Shown: in pieces, positions 58,199 to 64,000 of the stretch | Numbering within the stretch: position 1 is the stretch's first letter | Layout: each line of letters starts with the position of its first letter | Assembly: GCA_030248215.1 (NCBI GenBank) | Contig: JASANG010002910.1 | Location: forward strand, 48,466 to 112,465 | From: Enoplolaimus lenunculus | Taxonomy: Eukaryota; Nematoda; Enoplea; Enoplida; Thoracostomopsidae | Direction: 5' to 3' | Length of the DNA: 64,000 nucleotides | The notes under the pieces: model-generated | What the model saw: the letters and a program-made list of their open reading frames with translations, nothing else | Database searches by the model: none | What the model was told of the DNA's origin: nothing | Made by a program: the position numbers and the translations under genes

Positions 58199-58729
58199 AC
58201 ATATTGCATCAAGCTATTATTTTACTGTTGACAAAGTTTTCTTGCATGTCGTCCAAATGCTTCCATTCACGCTAAGCGTTGTTAACGTATTCTGCTCAGC
58301 AGCTATCAAATCTTCCGTTGTCGTTTTTTATGGGCAGCAAAATATCGTCATATATTCCTGATCTTTAAACAGTCCGTGTCACAATGTTCAAAACAAAACT
58401 GTCCAAAATGCTGAAACTCCCATCCGTACAATTTTCAGCTACCTATATTGCAACGATTTTCTTTGAATTTTTAGCACCTTTGGCGATTATAGTCCGTATT
58501 ATACATTGCTGATTGTTAAACCTCATCAAAAAATTCACTACATCGAGCATGTGTTGCACGTTCGTAAGACCTTGACGGTAGTCTTTTGACAGTTTTTTCT
58601 AACGCGTCAAATCCGACATCCTGAAATTTAAATTTTAGCAATTTTTAGTAAAAGGTTTATTATTTTAGTCTGAGGTTTAATTTGCCGACCAATGTACAGA
58701 ACACGGTTAGAATAGTTGTATATTTTGCC

Positions 58730-58878
58730 AGCCAATGTATAGTACAGGGCTGGAACAGTAGTATAAGCATATTTTAAGCCTAAACCTAAGCCAAAGCAAA
58801 AAAATTAGCCTAAAGCTTAAGCTTTACTCGATTACAATCCCGCCAGCAAACGTTCCGGCCTTGTTGTATACATGGGTC
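58730..58878. mobile_element. Telomere-hexamer MITE (GGCC-TIR), slightly eroded
   Basis: Left AGCCAATGTATAGTACAGGG, right CCTTGTTGTATACATGGGTC, interior AAGCCTAAACCTAAGCC. A second left end (GACCAATGTACAGAACACGG) lies just upstream near 58687. Confidence 0.7.
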
Positions 58879-59473
58879 CATTTGCTTAGACATTCATTAA
58901 GCTTTACGATGAAACGAGTGCCCGAGCTGCTTGTTACTCTACATTGGGAAATAAATTCAAGTTTTGAGTTCAAACACAAATTTACCCGACTACTTGTTTT
59001 ATAATTGGCGTACGATTTTACAACTATATACATGTTCCACTTATCATTTCTTGAAAATGAATAGCTTTAGTTGCAGTAAATGTTGCTTCAAAACGTTTGC
59101 ATCCGGTAAATTACTACAAATTACGATTTAATTATGCAGACTCAGTATAAACAATCCTGTAGCCAGCTTAGCATGCTAGGAAGGCATATTTGGGCGTGAA
59201 GTTCTTTGATTTCTTACGACTTACACACTGAAACTTTCCTATGGGTGCAAAATCTTTCTAAAGAGGGGGGAGGGCAACGACCCCTGGTTCGCTTCTGGCT
59301 ACGGGTGCGGTTACGTAAAAGTAGTTAAAAATCAGACAGCAAACCATGCATCCTGCAGTTCACAAAACTCATGCGGCAAAAAAATTAAACTCAAAGTTTT
59401 TAATATTTAAATTTTAGTTTTAGCATACAAAGCTACACGTAAATCATTGCTGTATTTGAAACTATTGCTTTTA

Positions 59474-59661
59474 GGCCAATGCAAAGATTAGTGGCGGAGC
59501 GTTTTTCTGTGACACTGCAATAGAGTAAAGCTTAAGCTTTAATAGATAATTTTTTTCTTAGGTTAAGGCTTAGGCTTAGCCTTTAGGTTTAGGTATAAGC
59601 TCATTCTTAGGGTTAGGAATATGCTTATATTACTGTTACGGTCGTAGTGTTTACATTAACC
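59474..59661. mobile_element. Telomere-hexamer MITE (GGCC-TIR), reverse orientation, eroded
   Basis: Left GGCCAATGCAAAGATTAGTG, interior AAGGCTTAGGCTTAGCC and TTAGGGTTAGG, right TGTTACGGTCGTAGTGTTTAC. Confidence 0.6.
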
Positions 59662-59767
59662 GCTTTGTTCATGTTTTTTTCTTGTATCCTTTAAAGCGTA
59701 GTCCGAATTTATATAGCTAGCCAAAAATTTTTTGACTTTAGTAATCAGCAGCTTACCGTAATCCCTG

Positions 59768-60024
59768 TATACTGTAAATTCCAATGAGTTGATTAATCAA
59801 TTCATCTAACAAGTTGGTTATTTCTGAATTAATATCAGAAAACATTAAAACACACTCAGAGTTGAGTTGATTTTCACTCTGAGTTGAGTTGACTCTGGGT
59901 GAGTTGATTAATTAACTCAGAATGAATTGAATGTACTCAAAATTCTGAGTTCTGATTGTCGTAACTCAGACTGTCAGTGATTCAACTCATTCCGAGTTAA
60001 AATCAACTCCCTGAAATTTACAGA
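59768..60024. mobile_element. TA-type MITE (TACTGTAAATT family)
   Basis: Starts TATACTGTAAATTCCAATGA and ends CCCTGAAATTTACAG, interior GAGTTGA/TCAACTC motifs. Confidence 0.7.
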
Positions 60025-60329
60025 GTTAAACGTGTATTTTTCTTGTCACATCATAAAGTTTAAGATTGGATATATCTAATTTCTACGTCTACCCTTGTAT
60101 TCATCCGACTTGCGTAAATTATAGAAAAAGTCTAAGAAATGGCGTTTACGATGACCACTCAGCTAGAGGAGCTTGACGCTCGAGCACGAGGAGGCTCTCA
60201 CGTCTTGTAGAGATTTTGCACTGCACATATATGTTAGAATTGTTAAACACTGCTCGCAGTGTCTGTGTTGCTCATATATTAGTTGTATTTAGTTGCTCAT
60301 AGTATACTACATGAGTTAAAGGGTTGATC

Positions 60330-60702
60330 AGCTAACATAATGAATTAGTCATTTCTGGTTAATTGCTAAATTAATAACAGTAAGTAAACATTAACTCACT
60401 CTGAGCTGATTTAATTTTAAATGAGTCAATTAATTAACTCAGGCTAAATTCAATCAATTCACAATTCTGTGTTGTGTAATTTATAATTCAGACTCACTGA
60501 TATATTCATTATGAATTAAAATTAATTTACACTGGAATTTACATTAACTCACTCTGAGCTGATTTAATTTTAAATGAGTCAATTAATTAACTCAGGCTAA
60601 ATTCAATCAATTCACAATTCTGTGTTGTGAAATTTATAATTCAGACTCAGTGATATATTCATTATGAATTAAAATTAATTTACACTGGAATTTACAGTAA
60701 AA
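60330..60702. repeat. Two tandem ~165 bp copies derived from a TA-type MITE
   Basis: ACATTAACTCACTCTGAGCT through TTAATTTACACTGGAATTTAC is repeated almost perfectly (about 60375-60543 and 60541-60700). Confidence 0.75.
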
Positions 60703-60839
60703 TGTAATCCGTGAAGTTCAATACACGTGTAAATTTTTGCTATATTCCGGCTGTGTTCGTCGAAAGTCTTTATAGAAACATGGTGTGAATCGGTTATAAA
60801 TGACAAATCTACAAATTTGCAAATAATCGCACCAGAAAC

Positions 60840-61054
60840 TACACAGCAAAAAATAGTGAGTCAAATTGGACTCTCTCCGAAATAGGCTCTACGGGACTGC
60901 ACAAACTGAGTCAAAATTCGACTCCGGCAGAGTCAGATTCGATTCACTGAGTCGCATGTTTGACTCTAGCGGAGTCGAATTTGACTCAGTTTGTGTAGTC
61001 CCGTAGAGTCTATTTCGGAGAGAGTCAATTTGACTCAACATTTTTTGCAGTGTA
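60840..61054. mobile_element. Foldback MITE with TACACWGCAAAAAATAGTGA ends, nearly whole palindrome
   Basis: The left half (GAGTCAAATTGGACTCTCTC, CGAAATAGGCTCTACGGGAC) is mirrored by the right half (GTCCCGTAGAGTCTATTTCG, GAGAGAGTCAATTTGACTCA) and ends TTTTTTGCAGTGTA. Long inverted arms make a hairpin. Confidence 0.85.
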
Positions 61055-61081
61055 AATCTGTTAAATGGAAACCCATATCAG

Positions 61082-61272
61082 TACACTGCCAATTCCAATG
61101 AGTTAATTAAACAACTCAAATAGAAAGTTAATTATTTCTTAGTTAATAACAGTAAACTTTAACTCACTCTGAGTTGAGTCAACTCACAATTATAAGTTCT
61201 GATAGTCCTAACTCTGACTGAGTGATTCTACTCATTCCGAGTTAAAATCAAATCACCGAAATTTACAGTGTA
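61082..61272. mobile_element. TA-type MITE (TACACTG family)
   Basis: Starts TACACTGCCAATTCCAATGA and ends CCGAAATTTACAGTGTA. Confidence 0.75.
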
Positions 61273-62042
61273 GCAGGATGCGGTTTGAAATTCGATATCA
61301 AGGTTTTACTATCTGTTTCCGGTCTTTTGATTACTTTCCGTTTCCGTTTTTGATATTTTCAAAGTTGATCTTGATCTTTTCATTACTAAAAAGTTGGATT
61401 TATACCACAAATTGTTCAAAAAATAAACATTTAAAAACGAAATAAAAACGTACACATTAATTGCAAACGACCCGCAAACATGGAACACATAAACGATATG
61501 AGAACACACGACGAATAGTACGTTATAGCAAACCGAGGTGTGTCTGTGAAATTGTGTAGACAAAGATAATATTAATAAAGCTGAACGCCCACCATATGCA
61601 TTTTTGGATCTCGATGAACATAAAATTATGTTTGTAAAACATTCGTGTGAAGATGTATACAAAGACCATACATCAGTCATGCACGTGCGCCTGCCATATA
61701 TGCTTTGAGATCTTCACGTTGCGTAAACTTGCAACCACATTTATAAGTTTGTAAAATTAAAGATGGAACGCCCAACATACGTATTCTGGACATATTTCGA
61801 GTTTAATATATTAATTATTAACTCAGACGAAAGTGTTACAGAAATTGCAACCACTTTAGCAATAGTTTAAGTAATAAATGTTTTAAAATTTAGTTTAAAA
61901 CGGTATACTTTGTAAAATTGAAAAAAAGTCGTGTATAGAGTGTTAAAAGAAACACAAACGATGCATGGATTGAAATTCAGATCGATACCAGGGGGAAAAT
62001 AAAGAAACATTGAAGAAATATTTTAAAAAAGTTATATTCAGT

Positions 62043-62441
62043 TGAACGCGACGTTTAAACTCTTACAGACGGAGCGTGAGTGATAATATCGTTGTTTGGT
62101 GGTGTATGACGTTCATGTGGAGGTGGATACTGTAGTTGTTGTTGCTGTTGTTGCTGGTGTTGCTGGTGTTGCTGTTGTTGCGTTTGTTGGCGATAATTTG
62201 AATAATTATTTGGCGATTTTTGATGTTGCAAAACGCGATTAGTTTGACGTGTTTTTTGATACAAATCACGCGACGATCGAATAGGACTGTCTGGTGAATC
62301 TAAAAATATTTCAAAAAAAATTTTTTTATGAACAATAAATTAGCAAAAATACCACCGTTAATTTTGTGATAATTACAAGCTGTCAAAACAAAATGACGCA
62401 CATTTGAAAAATCAGGCGTTTTAAATGTTGTTCCTATGTTA
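62043..62441. repeat. Left arm of a long inverted repeat
   Basis: The 399 bp here are the reverse complement of 63602-64000, with only a few differences seen. The arm contains a terminal coding exon plus about 140 bp of its upstream intron. The inner edge is at CCTATGTTA; the outer edge cannot be fixed because the window ends. Confidence 0.95.
62055..62299 (-). CDS. Polyglutamine-rich terminal coding exon (left copy, open)
   Basis: Minus strand: an acceptor ATATTTTTAG at 62300-62309 opens a frame reading SPDSPIRSSRDLYQKTRQTN, continuing with RVLQHQKSPNNYSNYR, a Gln/His run (QQQQHQQHQQQQQQQ) and YPPPHERHTPPNNDIITHA, and stops at TAA (62055-62057). About 81 residues. The composition and phase suggest the C-terminal tail of a longer protein, but no upstream exons are visible on the minus strand between 62300 and 63600, which holds only repeat-like DNA. 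The gene cannot be named. The right copy is identical except for small changes. Confidence 0.55.
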
Positions 62442-62878
62442 TACGTCTTTTACCAAACGTTCAAATTAGGATTTCAAGGTGAAGGTAAATGCCAAAAATA
62501 CGACAAACGACACATGCTAGGTGTTATTTTCTACACAGATTGTTGCCAGCTGCATACTTTTGTACACTTGTTCCCCATCAAGCTGAACCTAATCCTAAGC
62601 CTGAGCATAGGCCTAACCAAAGGGGTGGTCTCCTTATACTTTTTGCATTATAGAGTATCTTCTGGATCACTACGTCGCCGTGTGTCACCGTACGCCGCTG
62701 ATCATCACCGTAGTGTATCGTACGCGATAATTCGCGTACCATACCTCACGGTGACGGACGGTAACGTATTCCGACGGCAACGCACACTGCCGCACGTCAA
62801 GTATAGCAGCGTCGCTCAACTCTAAGGGTCTAGGTCTAAACTCAAAGCGTAATCATTGTTCACAAGAGCTAACGTGCA

Positions 62879-63603
62879 TACACTGCAAAAAATGGTGAGT
62901 CAAATTGACTCTCTCTCTGAAAATAGGCACCACGGTACTACACAAATTGAGTCAAAGTTGACTCCATCAGCTTCAAATTCGACTCACTAAAGTCGCACGT
63001 TTGGCTCTGGTGGAGTCAGATTTGACTCAATAGTGTAGTACCGTAGAGCCTATTTCAAAGAGAGTCAATTTGACTCACTATTTTATGCAGTGTACGGAGT
63101 CAGATTTGACTCAATAGTGTAGTCCGGTAGAGCCTATTTCAAAGAGACTCAATTTGACTCACTATTTTTTGCAGTGTACGGAGTCAGATTTGACTCAATA
63201 GTGTAGTCCGGTAGAGCCTATTTCAAAGAGAGTCAATTTGACTCACTATTTTTTGCAGTGTACGGAGTCAGATTTGACTCAATAGTGTAGTACCGTAGAG
63301 CCTATTTCAAAGAGACTCAATTTGACTCACTATTTTTTTCAGTGTACGGAGTCAGATTTGACTCAATAGTGTAGTCCGGTAGAGCCTATTTCAAAGAGAC
63401 TCAATTTGACTCACTATTTTTTGCAGTGTACGGAGTCAGATTTGACTCAAATAGTGTAGTTTTCGGAACCTAAGCCTTTCCAAGAGAGAGTCAATTTGAC
63501 TCACTATTTTTTGCAGTATACGGAGTCAGATTTGACTCAATAGTGTAGTCCGGTAGAGCCTATTTCAAAGAGAGTGATTCGAGGAACTATTTTTTGCAGT
63601 GTA
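62879..63603. mobile_element. Foldback MITE expanded into a ~84 bp tandem array
   Basis: Starts TACACTGCAAAAAATGGTGA and ends TTTTTTGCAGTGTA. After the first full copy, the right half (TACGGAGTCAGATTTGACTC to ACTATTTTTTGCAGTG) repeats about six times near 63094, 63178, 63262, 63346, 63429 and 63519. It ends exactly at the inner border of the right inverted arm. Confidence 0.9.
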
Positions 63604-64000
63604 ACATAGGAACAACATTTAAAACGCCTGATTTTTCAAATGTGCGTCATTTTGTTTTGACAGCTTGTAATTATCACAAAATTAACGGTGGTATTTTTGC
63701 TAAGTTATTGTTCATAAAAAAAATTTTTTTGAAATATTTTTAGATTCACCAGACAGTCCTATTCGATAGTCGCGTGATTTGTATCAAAAAACACGTCAAA
63801 CTAATCGCGTTTTGCAACATCAAAAATCGCCAAATAATTATTCAAATTATCGCCAACAAACGCAACAACAGCAACACCAGCAACACCAGCAACAACAGCA
63901 ACAACAACTACAGTATCCACCTCCACATGAACGTCATACACCACCAAACAACGATATTATCACTCACGCTCCGTCTGTAAGAGTTTAAACGTCGCGTTCA
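63602..64000. repeat. Right arm of the long inverted repeat (continues past the window)
   Basis: Reverse complement of 62043-62441. Differences seen include G for T at CTAAGTTATTG and A for C at CGATAGTCGCG. The last base, 64000, still matches. Confidence 0.95.
63744..63988 (+). pseudogene. Polyglutamine-rich terminal exon, right copy, with an in-frame stop
   Basis: Same exon as 62055-62299 read on the + strand after the acceptor ATTTTTAG at 63736-63743. In the frame that matches the left copy a TAG replaces TCG at 63767-63769, eight codons into the exon. The rest of the frame, including the Gln/His run and the final TAA, is unchanged. If spliced in the same frame it would give a truncated protein, so this copy is probably the inactive one, or the difference is a sequencing or allele effect. 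Confidence 0.55.

Larger units (their letters stand above)
57032..62042. other. Intergenic region after MRPS9, transposon-filled, no supported gene
   Basis: Apart from the elements listed, I see no exon pairs with conserved protein text. The longest open frame (61309-61680, minus) is hydrophobic and Ser-rich with no recognisable domain and is likely chance. Confidence 0.5.

Noticed and set aside
61309-61680. 123-codon minus-strand open frame
   Set aside because: Hydrophobic, Ser/Tyr/Val-rich text with no motif; AT-rich spacer is the simpler explanation.
62436-62825. 129-codon open frame on the + strand between the inverted arms
   Set aside because: It begins in arm sequence and runs through telomere-like and palindromic repeat DNA; no domain or splice evidence.

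Overview
This window looks like AT-rich, intron-rich animal nuclear DNA, most likely from a nematode or close relative. Three things point there. Conserved animal proteins are split over many short GT-AG exons. ShKT-type cysteine domains and an astacin protease are present, both families that are expanded in nematodes. Dozens of short blocks of GCCTAA/TTAGGC, the nematode telomere hexamer, are scattered through the introns and intergenic DNA. The species cannot be named from sequence alone; the large, repeat-filled introns would suit an enoplean nematode, but that is a guess.

Layout, all genes on the + strand. (1) About 161-7786: the 3' part of a secreted cysteine-rich gene, with four symmetric phase 1-1 exons each encoding one six-Cys module, then a 3.6 kb intron filled by a ~185 bp satellite, then a last exon with a ShKT-like domain. 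(2) 7787-21044: mostly transposon-derived DNA with one likely coding island, a candidate alternative first exon of the next gene at 12891-12979. (3) 21045-30241: a complete cytosolic purine 5'-nucleotidase (NT5C2 type), 16 exons, 702 residues. (4) 35538-45223: a complete secreted astacin metalloprotease, 11 exons, 396 residues, with an FxGD prodomain switch, catalytic domain and two C-terminal ShKT domains. (5) 47924-57031: a complete mitochondrial ribosomal protein uS9m (MRPS9), 15 exons, ending in a 13-nt terminal coding exon. (6) 62043-64000: a polyglutamine-encoding terminal exon present twice as an almost identical head-to-head inverted repeat that runs off the window.

Nothing suggests that the genes act in one pathway: nucleotide turnover, extracellular proteolysis and mitochondrial translation simply sit side by side. 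The unusual content is in the repeats. One family of short inverted-repeat elements (ends GGCCCATGTATAGAACAGGGC) makes 8-bp target duplications and carries telomere-like GCCTAA blocks inside; seven copies show perfect or 7/8 duplications. Two more TIR families with TA ends and one hAT-like family with CAGGGT ends are also abundant. Short tandem arrays have repeatedly grown out of element ends. Separately, a 40-bp segment spanning the 3' splice site of the zinc-binding exon of the astacin gene is tandemly repeated eight times.
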